64,000 nt of DNA from NCBI RefSeq assembly GCF_018332655.1, contig NZ_BOQL01000049.1:1-64000 (forward strand). The letters are read 5' to 3'. The translations under genes and the position numbers were made by a program. The stretch comes from Actinoplanes auranticolor (lineage in GTDB: Bacteria > Actinomycetota > Actinomycetes > Mycobacteriales > Micromonosporaceae). Below, piece by piece: positions 1-8,155 of this stretch (positions within the stretch are counted from its first letter, which is position 1; every line of letters begins with the position of its first letter). The notes under the pieces were generated by a model. The model was given only the letters and a program-made list of their open reading frames with translations, ran no database searches and was not told where the DNA came from.

Positions 1-131
1 GAACGGCTGACTCAGCCGCGAGGGGGTGTGACGGGCTCCACTGAACCCTGACCGGCGCCGCATTCCGGGTGCGACGATTTGGGGGCAGACCCGGGGACCG
101 CACACCGCGGCCTCGAGGGAAGGAGACAGAG
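1..131. other. 5' flank of panB with a small palindrome
   Basis: No gene is recognised here. A perfect 7-1-7 palindrome (CGGCTGA-C-TCAGCCG) lies at 4-18; it could be the end of a terminator of a gene outside the window or an operator. The ribosome binding site of panB (GAAGGAGA) sits at the right end. Confidence 0.4.
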
Positions 132-962
132 ATGTCCGAGATCCCCACCCTGTATGGGGGCCCGCCGACCCGCCGCGTACGCACCCGCGACCTGATCGCG
201 GCGAAGGAACGCGGCGACCGCTGGCCGATGCTGACCTCCTACGATCAGTACACGGCCTCGATCTTCGACCGGGCCGGCATCCCGGTCCTGCTGGTCGGCG
301 ACTCCGCGGCCAACAACGTGTACGGCTACGAGACGACCCTGCCGGTCACCACGGAGGAACTGCTCCCCCTGGTCCGCGCGGTGGTCCGGGCGACGAAGAC
401 GGCGCTGGTGGTGGGCGACCTGCCGTTCGGCTCGTACGAGGAGGGCCCGACCCAGGCGCTGCGCACGGCCGTCCGCTTCATGAAGGAAGGCGGCGCCCAC
501 GCGGTGAAGCTGGAAGGCGGTCGCCGCACCGCCGAGCAGATCCGGGCGATCACGGGCGCGGGCATCCCGGTCATGGCCCACATCGGCTTCACCCCGCAGA
601 GCGAGCACACGATCGGCGGCTACCGGGTCCAGGGCCGCGGCAGCGACGCGGAGGAGGTCATCGCCGACGCCCGGGCCGTGGCCGAGGCCGGCGCGTTCGC
701 GGTGGTGCTGGAGATGGTGCCGGGCGAGGTGGCGAAGCAGATCACCAAGGAACTCACCATCCCGACGGTGGGCATCGGCGCGGGCCCGGACACGGACGCG
801 CAGGTGCTGGTCTGGCAGGACATGGCGGGCCTGCGCGAGGGGAAGGCGCCCCGCTTCGTGAAGCGCTACGCGGATCTGTCGGGCATCCTCACGGAAGCCA
901 CGAAGCAGTTCGCGGACGAGGTCCGCGGCGGCGAGTTCCCGGCCGAGGAACACACCTTCTGA
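132..962 (+). CDS. panB: 3-methyl-2-oxobutanoate hydroxymethyltransferase PanB
   Basis: PanB moves a hydroxymethyl group from 5,10-methylene-tetrahydrofolate to 3-methyl-2-oxobutanoate to give ketopantoate, the first committed step toward pantothenate and CoA in the cytosol. The protein has 276 residues, the usual size. The metal-binding acidic residues are visible in the expected places: Asp57 in VGDSAANN, Asp96 in VGDLPFGSY and Glu128 in KLEGG. The later AHIGFTPQSEH and PTVGIGAGP motifs are also typical. The ATG at 132 is chosen because GAAGGAGA lies about 6 bases upstream; the reading frame is open further 5' but lacks such a site. It is followed after 83 bases by an unrelated VOC gene, so an operon is not obvious. 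No other pantothenate gene is in the window. Confidence 0.96.
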   Translation: MSEIPTLYGGPPTRRVRTRDLIAAKERGDRWPMLTSYDQYTASIFDRAGIPVLLVGDSAANNVYGYETTLPVTTEELLPLVRAVVRATKTALVVGDLPFGSYEEGPTQALRTAVRFMKEGGAHAVKLEGGRRTAEQIRAITGAGIPVMAHIGFTPQSEHTIGGYRVQGRGSDAEEVIADARAVAEAGAFAVVLEMVPGEVAKQITKELTIPTVGIGAGPDTDAQVLVWQDMAGLREGKAPRFVKRYADLSGILTEATKQFADEVRGGEFPAEEHTF

Positions 963-1045
963 GCTCAGGGGTACGGCGGGGGCCCGCCGGCGTTCGCCCC
1001 GGGGTACGGCTCGGGCAAGATCAGACAAGTGGCAGACTTCCTGCC

Positions 1046-1495
1046 ATGTCCGTTCCTGCCCGAGTCAGCCTGGCCACCCTCGGCGTGGCCGACGTGGCCC
1101 GAGCCACCGAGTTCTACGAGTCCCTGGGCTGGCGTTTGTCGCCGGCGTCGGTACCCGGGGTGGTCAGCTTCTTCCACACGGCCGGCGGTCTGCTGTCCCT
1201 GGTCTCGACCGACGACATCACGGCGGACGCGGGCCTGCCGCCACGCCAGGCTCCCCCGAACCCGGCGGTCGACTTCCGCGGCACAATGCTCGCGATCAAC
1301 GTGGAAAGCCCGGCGGCGGTGGACGAGGCGCTGCGCTCGGCGGTCCAGGCCGGCGCCACTCTGGTGAAGGCCGGCGGGGCGGCGGAGTGGGGCGGCTATC
1401 TCGGCTACTTCACGGACCCGGACGGCCACCTCTGGGAGATCACGCACAACCCGGCCTGGCCCTTGGACCCGGCAGGCGTCCCGCGACTCCCCTGA
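1046..1495 (+). CDS. VOC-fold (glyoxalase/dioxygenase superfamily) protein
   Basis: A single-unit VOC protein of 149 residues. It opens with the beta-strand and helix pattern VSLATLGVADVARATEFY and ends with the strand YFTDPDGHLWEITHNP, the hallmark of the glyoxalase/bleomycin-resistance superfamily. The final Glu of the DPDGHLWEI motif is a usual metal ligand. The ATG at 1046 gives the standard N-terminus. Substrate cannot be read from the sequence; members include lyases, dioxygenases and antibiotic-binding proteins. It lies alone between panB and a repeat patch. Confidence 0.85.
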   Translation: MSVPARVSLATLGVADVARATEFYESLGWRLSPASVPGVVSFFHTAGGLLSLVSTDDITADAGLPPRQAPPNPAVDFRGTMLAINVESPAAVDEALRSAVQAGATLVKAGGAAEWGGYLGYFTDPDGHLWEITHNPAWPLDPAGVPRLP

Positions 1496-1824
1496 CCGCA
1501 TCCAGCGGGCGTCCCGCAGCAGGCGGCCGGCGTAGCAGGCGGTCGCAGCGACGGGCGGGCGGCTGCAACGCCCGCCCCTGCCCGCATCCAGCGGGGGCGC
1601 CCGGCAGCGCCTGGAACCGAATCCAGCGGGCGGTTCCCGCAGCGCACCTGACCGCATCCAGCGGCGGAGACGTAAGGTGCCCGACCCGCTGACTGCCGCG
1701 GCGGCAGGGCCGCGCGGCCGCAGTGCAGGGCCAACCTGCGCGAGGCGCGGACGCAGCGCACCTAGTGCGGCAGGCGAAGCAGGCGGCCAAACGGGCCCCA
1801 AGCACGCGGCCCGGCCGAAGGCGG
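1496..1824. repeat. Imperfect CATCCAGCGG repeats, no gene
   Basis: This GC-rich stretch between the VOC gene and the tandem repeats holds at least four interspersed copies of ATCCAGCGG, two of them inside the identical string CTGACCGCATCCAGCGG (around 1492 and 1648). Copies are often followed by a GGCG..CCCG(C/G)CAGC segment. No coding pattern is seen; long open frames on both strands reflect GC bias. Confidence 0.55.
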
Positions 1825-1950
1825 GCCCGGCCGGCAGCGGATCGGCCCAGCCGAAGGCGGCCCGGCCGGCAGCGGATCGGCCCAGCCGAAGGCGGGCCCG
1901 GCCGGCAGCGGATCGGCCCAGCCGAAGGCGGGCCCGGCCGGCAGCGGATC
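1825..1950. repeat. Tandem 35/36-bp direct repeat, 3.5 copies
   Basis: Units begin at 1825, 1860, 1896 and 1932 (spacing 35, 36, 36) with core GCCCGGCCGGCAGCGGATC followed by GGCCCAGCCGAAGGCG. The last, partial copy runs into the 3' end of the RNB gene: the stop codon of that gene, read on the minus strand at 1949-1951, overlaps the end of this copy. The copies are almost identical, which suggests recent expansion by slippage. There are no spacers, so this is not a CRISPR array. Confidence 0.8.
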
Positions 1951-3499
1951 AGATTCGTTCGAAGAGGACCTCTCGGGTGGCGGGGTCGGCCTGGGTCAGG
2001 CGGACCTGGATGCGGTCGCCCAAAGGGAGATCGCCCAGGCAGCGGGCCTGAACCGCCGGTTCGTCGATGGCCACCTTGCCGCCTCGGGGACGGCGGTTGT
2101 TCGGCTTGTCGCGGCCGTTCGGCTTCGCGGCCGCCGGCGGCTCGGTGGCGGTGGCGGGCTGGCCACCCGGTTTTGCGGTGGCGTCCTGGCCAGCCTTTGT
2201 GCGGTCCTCGTCGACGTCGAGGACGCCGGCTTCGAAGGTTTCTCCTACCCGGTGGGCGAGCAGCACCGCTTCGGCGAGCCCCACCGCACCACGGTCTGCC
2301 GCCGAAGCCACGCGGTCCGTGGTGGCCATGCACTTCGGGAGCCGGGGTAGCGCCTCGCGGGCCCACTGGGGCACCTCGCGACCCTCGTGCAGCGCCAGGC
2401 ACACCTCTGTCGCGTACCGGTCGGCCAGGCGTCGCAGCGGTGCGGTCACGTGTGCGTACGGCGCGCCCACTCCGCCGTGGCCGGTCTCGTCCGGGGTTTC
2501 GTTGTCGAAGGCCGTGTAGCCCGCGCCGCGCAGCAGCTCTGCCGCCTGGTTGAGGAAGGCGGCGCCGCGAGGGCTGGCCGGGTCGACCGAGGCCACGACC
2601 GCGCCGACGGAGGCGTCGGGTGGCCACGGGACGTCGAGGGAGGCGGCTGCCGCCCGGAGCTTGGTCACCGCCTCGGGGCGGGCGGCCGGCATGGTGCGGA
2701 GCAGCCCGATCCCGCCGCGCAGCATGAGGGTGGCGGCGGCCATGCCGGTGAGCAGGGAGATCTGGGCGTTGTGCTCCTCGACGGCCAGCGGCGCTCGCAG
2801 CACCAGCTGCCAGCCGTCGCCGTTCTGCTCGACCTCCTGCTCCGGCAGGGGCAGATTGACCGCCCCGCGATCGGCGGCGCGACGGGCCAGCAGGGTGCCC
2901 AGCTCGGGCAGCAGCGCGATCGACTCCGGGGCGGTGCCCGCGTCGACGTCGGCCTGCAATCCGACGTAATCGAGCTTGGCCCGGCTGCGCACCCGCGCGC
3001 GCTCCAGGGCGATGGCGACGATCTCGCCGTCGGCGTCCAGGTCGATGGTCCACAGAATCGCGGCCCGGTCGACGTCGGGCAGCAGGCTCACCGCGCCCTC
3101 GCTGAGCACCTGCGGGTGCAACGGCACCTTGCCGTCCGGGAAGTAGATCGTCTGGCCGCGCACCCAGGTCTCGGCCTCGAGCGCACCGCCCGGACGCACG
3201 TAGGAGGCGACGTCGGCGATGGCGTAGCGCACCCGGTAACCCCCGGCTGAGCGGCGGGTGAGCTCCATCGCCTGATCAAGGTCGCGCGAGGTGGCCGGAT
3301 CCACCGTGACGAACGGGATGTCGGTGCGGTCGACGGCCGGCAGCGTGACGCCGGTCGCGGCCTCCCGCGCCTCCCGCATCGCGTCGGGCGGGAACTCGGC
3401 GGGCAACTCCAGCTCACGGCGCAGCTGGGAGAAGTCGATGTGTGGCGCCCACACCCGGTTGATCGGCACGGGGTCATTCCTACCAGGCCGCACCGACAA
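1949..3499 (-). CDS. RNB-domain ribonuclease (RNase II/R family)
   Basis: A 516-residue protein of the RNase II/RNase R exoribonuclease family, which degrades RNA 3' to 5' with Mg2+. The RNB active-site segment is FVTVDPATSRDLDQAMEL: three of the usual four aspartates are present, but the position normally held by the last Asp is Gln, as I recall for the shorter actinobacterial members. N-terminal cold-shock domains are lacking. A low-complexity Lys/Pro/Gly linker is followed by a short C-terminal OB-like strand pattern (GDRIQVRLTQADPATREVLFE). The start is uncertain: the frame opens at 3499 but a GTG at 3469 (VPINRVWAPHID) fits the family N-terminus. The stop codon overlaps the end of a tandem repeat. 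Confidence 0.85.
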   Translation of the reverse strand: MSVRPGRNDPVPINRVWAPHIDFSQLRRELELPAEFPPDAMREAREAATGVTLPAVDRTDIPFVTVDPATSRDLDQAMELTRRSAGGYRVRYAIADVASYVRPGGALEAETWVRGQTIYFPDGKVPLHPQVLSEGAVSLLPDVDRAAILWTIDLDADGEIVAIALERARVRSRAKLDYVGLQADVDAGTAPESIALLPELGTLLARRAADRGAVNLPLPEQEVEQNGDGWQLVLRAPLAVEEHNAQISLLTGMAAATLMLRGGIGLLRTMPAARPEAVTKLRAAAASLDVPWPPDASVGAVVASVDPASPRGAAFLNQAAELLRGAGYTAFDNETPDETGHGGVGAPYAHVTAPLRRLADRYATEVCLALHEGREVPQWAREALPRLPKCMATTDRVASAADRGAVGLAEAVLLAHRVGETFEAGVLDVDEDRTKAGQDATAKPGGQPATATEPPAAAKPNGRDKPNNRRPRGGKVAIDEPAVQARCLGDLPLGDRIQVRLTQADPATREVLFERI

Positions 3500-3514
3500 T
3501 TCCGATACGCACGA

Positions 3515-3540
3515 GGGCCGCGCCGGAATCGGCGCGGCCC
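3515..3540 (-). terminator. Hairpin between RNB gene and Lys/Ala/Ser-rich gene
   Basis: A perfect 10-bp stem (GGGCCGCGCC / GGCGCGGCCC) with a 6-base loop lies just after the stop of the minus-strand Lys/Ala/Ser-rich gene and before the RNB start. It probably ends the upstream transcript; there is no clear T-run. Confidence 0.6.
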
Positions 3541-3562
3541 CGGTGTCCCCGGTTGCCCGGGA

Positions 3563-5089
3563 TCAACGCTTGGCGGTCGCCTTACGGGCGGAGCCGGCGA
3601 CGGTGGAAACGCGGCCGTTGCCGGCAGCGGTGGAGGGGCGGCTGTTGCCGGCGGTGGCGGTACGAGCAGCCGCGGGCGTGGCGGCCTTCTTGACCCGGCC
3701 GGCGTTGGTGGCCGACGTCTTGGTCATGCCGGCGGGCTTGGCGTTGGCCGCCTTGCCGGCAGTCGTCGTCCGGGCCTGGCCGGCGGCGGCGTTGCCGGTG
3801 CTACGAGCCGCGGTCTTCTTCGCCGCGCCGGCCGCCGTCTTGGCCGCGGTCTTGGTCGCCGTCTTGGCCGCGGCTGCGGACTTGGCCGCTGACTTGGCGG
3901 TGGCCTTGATCGCAGCTGAAGCCTTACCCGCGGCGGACGAGGCAGCGGTCGCCTTACCCGCGGTCGCCTTACCGGCGCTCGACTTGCTGGCGCTCGACTT
4001 GCTGGCGGCCGACTTGCCGGCACTCGATCCGGCGCCGATCTTGCCGGCGGACGACTTGCCGGTCACAGCCTTGGCCGCCGTCGACTTGGCAGCGGACGAC
4101 TTGGCGGACGACGGCTTGGCGGCGGACGGCTTGACGGACGACGACTTGGCAGCGGACGACTTCGCCGGGGCCTTCGAGGCCGCGGAACGAGCCGAAGCGA
4201 CACCAGCCGAAGCCGAACGAGCCGAAGCGGAACCAGCGGAAGCGGAACGAGCGGAAGCGGACTTGGCCGCCGCCGGCTTAGCCGCCGCCGACCTGCCCGC
4301 GGAAGACTTCGCCGCCGTGGACTTGGCGGCCGCCGACCCGGCAGCGCTGGACCCGGCAGCGCTCGACTTGGCAGCGCTCGACTTGGCGGCCGTGGACTGT
4401 GCAGCGCTGGACTTGGCGGCCGCAGACTGAGCGGCCGACTTCGCAGCCGTGGTGGACTTTCCAGCCGTCGTCGACTTCGCAGCGGCAGACTTCCCGGCCG
4501 CGGACTTCGCACCCGCAGACTTCCCGACCGTGGACTTCGCAGACGTGGACTTCCCGGCCGCGGTGGAATTCGCGGCCGTCGACTTGGCAGCGGCCGAGGA
4601 CTTCCCAGCAGCCGAGGACCTCCCAGCCGTGGTCGCCTTCGCACCCGCAGACTTCACAGCCGACGACTTCGCACCCATGGACTTCGCAGCGGTCGAAGAC
4701 TTAGCAGCCGCAGAGTTCGCAGCCGTCGAAGACTTAGCAGCCGCGCCGGAGCGACCAGCCGCCGCCTTCGTAACAGCCGAAGCCGAAGCCGACTTGGTGG
4801 CAGGAGCCTTCTTCGCGGTCGTCTTGCTGGCCGGAGCCTTGCTCCCCGCACCGGACTTGGCGGCCGAAACCGGCTTGGCGGCGGACCGGGCAGCACCGGC
4901 CGAGGTCTTGGGCTTGACCGCGGACCGCACGGTGACCGACGGACCAGCCGCAGAACCAGCGGCAGCGGTCCGCTTGGCAGCAGCGGGTTTGACGGCAGCC
5001 GGTTGGGCGGCCGCCGGGGACGCGGCGACCCGCGCGCTTCTGGCGCCGGTCGTGGCGGCCCGGGTCGGGGCCTTCTTGGGCACGGCCAT
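3563..5089 (-). CDS. Lys/Ala/Ser-rich, histone-H1-like repetitive protein
   Basis: A 508-residue, very basic, low-complexity protein made almost only of Ala, Ser and Lys with some Thr, Gly and Val, in short degenerate repeats such as AAKSSAAKSTAA. It has no signal peptide, no Cys and no recognisable folded domain. It begins MAVPKKAPTRAATTG and ends with a Lys/Arg/Ala tail. The composition resembles eukaryotic histone H1 tails and the Lys/Ala C-terminal extension of actinobacterial HU, so nucleic-acid binding is a reasonable inference, but no DNA-binding fold is present. The ATG at 5089 is chosen because AAGGAGG lies about 10 bases upstream, although the frame is open to 5161. A hairpin at 3515-3540 follows it. 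The repetitive DNA means copy number may vary between strains. Confidence 0.75.
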   Translation of the reverse strand: MAVPKKAPTRAATTGARSARVAASPAAAQPAAVKPAAAKRTAAAGSAAGPSVTVRSAVKPKTSAGAARSAAKPVSAAKSGAGSKAPASKTTAKKAPATKSASASAVTKAAAGRSGAAAKSSTAANSAAAKSSTAAKSMGAKSSAVKSAGAKATTAGRSSAAGKSSAAAKSTAANSTAAGKSTSAKSTVGKSAGAKSAAGKSAAAKSTTAGKSTTAAKSAAQSAAAKSSAAQSTAAKSSAAKSSAAGSSAAGSAAAKSTAAKSSAGRSAAAKPAAAKSASARSASAGSASARSASAGVASARSAASKAPAKSSAAKSSSVKPSAAKPSSAKSSAAKSTAAKAVTGKSSAGKIGAGSSAGKSAASKSSASKSSAGKATAGKATAASSAAGKASAAIKATAKSAAKSAAAAKTATKTAAKTAAGAAKKTAARSTGNAAAGQARTTTAGKAANAKPAGMTKTSATNAGRVKKAATPAAARTATAGNSRPSTAAGNGRVSTVAGSARKATAKR

Positions 5090-5176
5090 GGGGAAGTTCC
5101 TCCTTGCGAATGACTGCGGGCTCGTCTCCGCCTGGAGACTGCAGGATTCCGGCTTGGACACAGGGGTCGAGCCGGC

Positions 5177-5380
5177 CTAGCTGACCTCCCCGGTCCAGCG
5201 GGCGTCCTCGGCATCCCACGCCGCATTGCGCTTCTCGACGGTCTCGAGCGCCCGCGTGGCGTCGTCAGCGGAGGCGTACGGACCGAGCCGGTACTGCGCA
5301 GGACACACGTCGTCCCCGGTCTCGACCCGGTTGTGGCGGAGGCACCAGAAGTAGCCGCCGCCGGGCCCACTGTCGTTCAT
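5177..5380 (-). CDS. Small conserved actinobacterial protein
   Basis: A 67-residue acidic protein (from MNDSGPGGGYFW) with a short metal-binding-like cluster YFWCLRHNRVETGDDVCP, followed by a YRLGPYASADDATRALE segment of the type seen in SPOR-like peptides. I recognise the pattern as a small conserved actinobacterial family of unknown function. The ATG at 5380 is preferred over the longer open frame to 5446. It lies 87 bases upstream of the Lys/Ala/Ser-rich gene on the same strand and could share its transcript. Confidence 0.65.
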   Translation of the reverse strand: MNDSGPGGGYFWCLRHNRVETGDDVCPAQYRLGPYASADDATRALETVEKRNAAWDAEDARWTGEVS

Positions 5381-5484
5381 GCAATCACTGTGCACCTCAA
5401 ATCGACCATGCGCTACCGATTCAGGCAAAAAGCCCGGTTTTTCCATAGTGGATTGTCGAAAAGACTCCCCGAAGGAACGACAAA

Positions 5485-5512
5485 GCCCGCCCCACCCGAG
5501 GGTGGGACGGGC
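5485..5512 (-). terminator. Terminator of asd
   Basis: A 12-bp stem with a 4-base loop. Read on the minus strand it pairs fully with one U-G wobble (GCCCGTCCCACC / GGTGGGGCGGGC), while on the plus strand the same position is a C-A mismatch. It is followed on the minus strand by TTTGTCGTT. It lies just downstream of the asd stop, so it is assigned to asd. Confidence 0.75.
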
Positions 5513-5535
5513 CGAGAAGAAGCCGGAGCAGGGCC

Positions 5536-6558
5536 TCAGAGCGAGGCGGCCACCAGCTCGGCGACCTGGATCGCGTTGAGAGCCGCGCCCTTGCGCAGGT
5601 TGTCGTTGGAGAGGAACAGCGCGAGACCGTTGTCCACCGTCTCGTCGGCGCGGATACGGCCGACGAACGTCGGGTCCCGGCCGGCTGCCTGCAGCGGCGT
5701 GGGCACGTCGGACAGCTCCACACCGGGCGCCGACGCAAGCAGCTCCCGTGCGCGCTGCGGGCTGATCGCCCGGGCGAATCGCGCGTTCACCTGCAGCGAG
5801 TGACCGGTGAAGACCGGTACGCGCACGCAGGTGCCGGAGACCTTGAGGCCCGGGATGCCGAGGATCTTGCGGCTCTCGTTGCGGAGCTTCTGCTCCTCGT
5901 CGGTCTCGCCGAGGCCGTCGTCGACGATCGAGCCGGCCAGCGGCAGGACGTTGAACGCGATGGGCTGACTGAACGAGCGGGACGCCGGGAACTCGACCGC
6001 ACTGCCGTCGAAGGCGAGCTCGGTGGCCCGGTCCGCGACCTTCTTGATCTGGTCGTCGAGCTCGGCCACGCCGGCCAGCCCGGCACCGGAGACCGCCTGG
6101 TACGTCGTGGCGACCAGCGCCACCAGCTCGGCCTCGTCGTGCAGCGGACGCAGCACGGGCATCGCGGCCATCGTCGTGCAGTTCGGGTTGGCGATGATGC
6201 CCTTGGGGCGCTGCGCGATCGCGTCCGGGTTCACCTCCGCCACCACGAGCGGGACGTCCGGGTCCATCCGGTACGCCGACGAGTTGTCGATGACCACCGC
6301 GCCCGCCTCGGCGACCTTGGGGGCGTACTCCTTGGAGCTGCCCTTGCCCGCGGAGAACAGGACGATGTCCAGTCCGCGGTAGTCGGCCGTGGCCGCGTCC
6401 TCGACGGTCACTTCACCCTCACCCCAGGACAGGGTGCGCCCGGCGGAGCGGGCGGAGGCGAAGAGCCGGAGCTGGTCTACAGGAAACTGGCGCTCGGCCA
6501 GGATGCGGCGCATGACGCCGCCGACCTGCCCCGTCGCGCCTACGATGCCGATCCTCAT
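5536..6558 (-). CDS. asd: Aspartate-semialdehyde dehydrogenase
   Basis: Asd reduces aspartyl-4-phosphate to aspartate semialdehyde with NADPH, feeding lysine/diaminopimelate, threonine and methionine synthesis. The 340-residue protein starts with the Rossmann motif MRIGIVGATGQVGG, carries the catalytic Cys127 in NPNCTTMAAM and the active-site His in FTGHSLQVN, all typical of the family. The ATG at 6558 is chosen; a GTG two codons earlier is possible. Aspartokinase, the usual neighbour, is absent from the window. The gene is divergent from a methyltransferase across a 111-bp region with an inverted repeat, and ends in a clear terminator. Confidence 0.96.
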   Translation of the reverse strand: MRIGIVGATGQVGGVMRRILAERQFPVDQLRLFASARSAGRTLSWGEGEVTVEDAATADYRGLDIVLFSAGKGSSKEYAPKVAEAGAVVIDNSSAYRMDPDVPLVVAEVNPDAIAQRPKGIIANPNCTTMAAMPVLRPLHDEAELVALVATTYQAVSGAGLAGVAELDDQIKKVADRATELAFDGSAVEFPASRSFSQPIAFNVLPLAGSIVDDGLGETDEEQKLRNESRKILGIPGLKVSGTCVRVPVFTGHSLQVNARFARAISPQRARELLASAPGVELSDVPTPLQAAGRDPTFVGRIRADETVDNGLALFLSNDNLRKGAALNAIQVAELVAASL

Positions 6559-6618
6559 GGCCACAAAACTACGGCCTGGCTGCCACTACACGAAATCGGG
6601 TATTCGCCGCCATCTCAT

Positions 6619-6642
6619 ATAACAGGAAAAGTCTCCCGTTAT
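6619..6642. promoter_or_regulatory. Inverted repeat between asd and methyltransferase
   Basis: ATAAC at 6619-6623 pairs with GTTAT at 6638-6642, and inner GGA/TCC triplets also match, giving a 24-bp dyad in the AT-richer divergent promoter region. It could be an operator. No regulator is identified. Confidence 0.4.
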
Positions 6643-6669
6643 TCGAGACGCGGACGTAGCGTTCCGGGC

Positions 6670-7464
6670 ATGGCTGCTGTCTATACCCACGGGCATCACG
6701 AATCGGTCCTGCGCTCGCACCGCTGGCGCACCGCAGAAAATTCGGCGGCGTATCTGCTGCCACGGCTGAAATCCGGCGACACCCTGCTGGACATCGGCTG
6801 CGGACCCGGCACCATCACCGCGGATCTCGCGACGCAAGTCACACCCGGGCGGGTCACCGCCCTCGAGCAGACCGGGCCGGCCCTGGACCTGGCCCGGGCC
6901 GAGATCGCCCGGCGCGGGCTGGACACGGTCGACTTCGCGGTCGGCGACGTGCACGCGCTGGACTTCGCCGACGACACGTTCGACGTCGTGCACGCCCACC
7001 AGGTGCTGCAGCACGTCGGCGATCCGGTCACCGCCCTGCGCGAGATGCGCCGCGTGACCAAGCCCGGCGGCTTGGTCGCGGTACGCGACAGCGACTACGC
7101 GGCGTTCGCCTGGTTCCCCCAGCTGCCGGAGCTCGACGAGTGGCTGGACCTGTACCGCCGGATCGCCCGGAGCAACGGCGGCGAGCCCGACGCCGGACGG
7201 CGGCTGCTCTCCTGGGCCCACGCCGCCGGACTGGCCGGCCCCGTCGTGACGTCGAGCACGTGGTGCTTCGCGACGCCCGAGGACCGCGAGTGGTGGGGCG
7301 GCATGTGGGCCGACCGCATCCTCCAGTCCGACCTGGCCCGGCAGGCCGCCGAGCAGGGCGCGGAGCTGCAGAAGATCTCCGACGCGTGGCGGGCCTGGGC
7401 CGCCCACCCGGACGGCTGGATGTCACTGCTGCACGGCGAACTGCTCTGGCGGAAACCGGCTTAG
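6670..7464 (+). CDS. Class I SAM-dependent methyltransferase
   Basis: A 264-residue soluble methyltransferase. Motif I is LLDIGCGPGTITADLA and the post-I acidic residue is in VTALEQTG. Further motifs are FAVGDVHALDFADDTFDVVHAHQVLQH (given here only as landmarks) and a VTKPGGLVAV motif, close to UbiE/type-11 methyltransferases. Substrate is unknown. The ATG at 6670 starts MAAVYTHGHHESVLRSH, a form common in actinobacterial members. Its stop codon overlaps the stop of the convergent M15 peptidase gene by a few bases, so the two genes have no terminator room between them. Confidence 0.88.
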   Translation: MAAVYTHGHHESVLRSHRWRTAENSAAYLLPRLKSGDTLLDIGCGPGTITADLATQVTPGRVTALEQTGPALDLARAEIARRGLDTVDFAVGDVHALDFADDTFDVVHAHQVLQHVGDPVTALREMRRVTKPGGLVAVRDSDYAAFAWFPQLPELDEWLDLYRRIARSNGGEPDAGRRLLSWAHAAGLAGPVVTSSTWCFATPEDREWWGGMWADRILQSDLARQAAEQGAELQKISDAWRAWAAHPDGWMSLLHGELLWRKPA

Positions 7465-8075
7465 ACCGACTTCGGCTTGTACGCCCAGTGCCACGGCTCG
7501 CGCGGCGTGTTCTCCACGAAGCCGTACTTCTCGCCGTTGGCCCGCATCCACGCCTGCGCCTTGTTGTTCAGGTCGAGGTCGGTGGCCATGCCCCAGCCGT
7601 GCTCGCTGGTGCCGGGCTTGGCCGCCAGCCCGCCCTGCGAGTAGAGGCCCTTGCGGCGGGCGACGTCGACCTGCTCGGAGTACGAGCGGTACGAGTCGGT
7701 GATCCCAATGGTCACGCCCTGCGCCTTGGCGTCGTTGACCATCTTGTTCAGCGACTCGGCGGCCGGCGCCCACAGCCTGTGGTTGGTGTTGCCCACCTTC
7801 TCCAGGGCGTTCGCCGGGATCTTGCCGTTGCCGTAGCCGACCAGCTCGGTCGGGATCCCCTTGCTGTTCAGCGAGTACGACTTCGCCGCACCCGCGGACG
7901 CCGTCGAGGACTGGGTGCCCATGGCGTCCGCGAGCGCGGTGGCGAAAGTGCCCCCGGCCGGCGCGGTGGTCGACGAGGCCGATGCGGTCTTCGTCGCCGC
8001 GGCCTGCTGGGTCTGCATCGCGATGATCCGGCTCTGGATGTCCGCGATCCGGCTGTTGACGGCCTCGATTCCCAC
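7461..8075 (-). CDS. M15 (VanY-type) D-Ala-D-Ala carboxypeptidase-like protein
   Basis: A 204-residue protein whose C-terminal half is a zinc peptidase of the VanY/M15 family that trims peptidoglycan stem peptides. The zinc and catalytic residues are visible: His159 and Asp166 in SEHGWGMATDLDL, Glu193 and His196 in EPWHWAY, plus the ITDSYRSYSEQ segment. There is no N-terminal hydrophobic signal; instead the protein begins with a short helical stretch (MGIEAVNSRIADIQSRIIAMQ region) and an Ala/Thr/Ser linker. Such N-termini are, in my recollection, common on wall hydrolases encoded in actinobacterial flagellar clusters, so export through a flagellar rod is possible. It could equally be cytosolic or exported by another route. 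Confidence 0.85.
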   Translation of the reverse strand: MGIEAVNSRIADIQSRIIAMQTQQAAATKTASASSTTAPAGGTFATALADAMGTQSSTASAGAAKSYSLNSKGIPTELVGYGNGKIPANALEKVGNTNHRLWAPAAESLNKMVNDAKAQGVTIGITDSYRSYSEQVDVARRKGLYSQGGLAAKPGTSEHGWGMATDLDLNNKAQAWMRANGEKYGFVENTPREPWHWAYKPKSV

Positions 8076-8155
8076 AGCGAACTACCTCCGTGCTCCTACG
8101 GCATGTCGCCCTACCGTTCGGCGCTCCGGAAAAATGACTGAGCGGAAACCGGAGG

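Noticed and set aside
12..1028. 338-codon open frame on the minus strand over panB
   Set aside because: Composition is the Arg/Ala/Gly shadow of a high-GC gene; panB on the plus strand is certain.
1825..1950. CRISPR array
   Set aside because: Units are directly adjacent with no unique spacers, and no cas genes are present.
1440..3053. Long minus-strand open frame covering the repeats and the RNB gene
   Set aside because: It is an Arg/Pro/Gly-rich shadow frame; the RNB gene has clear motifs in another frame of the same strand.
3291..5180. Long plus-strand frames opposite the Lys/Ala/Ser-rich gene
   Set aside because: They mirror the repeats of the minus-strand gene. The minus frame has a strong ribosome binding site, start and a terminator; the plus frames do not.
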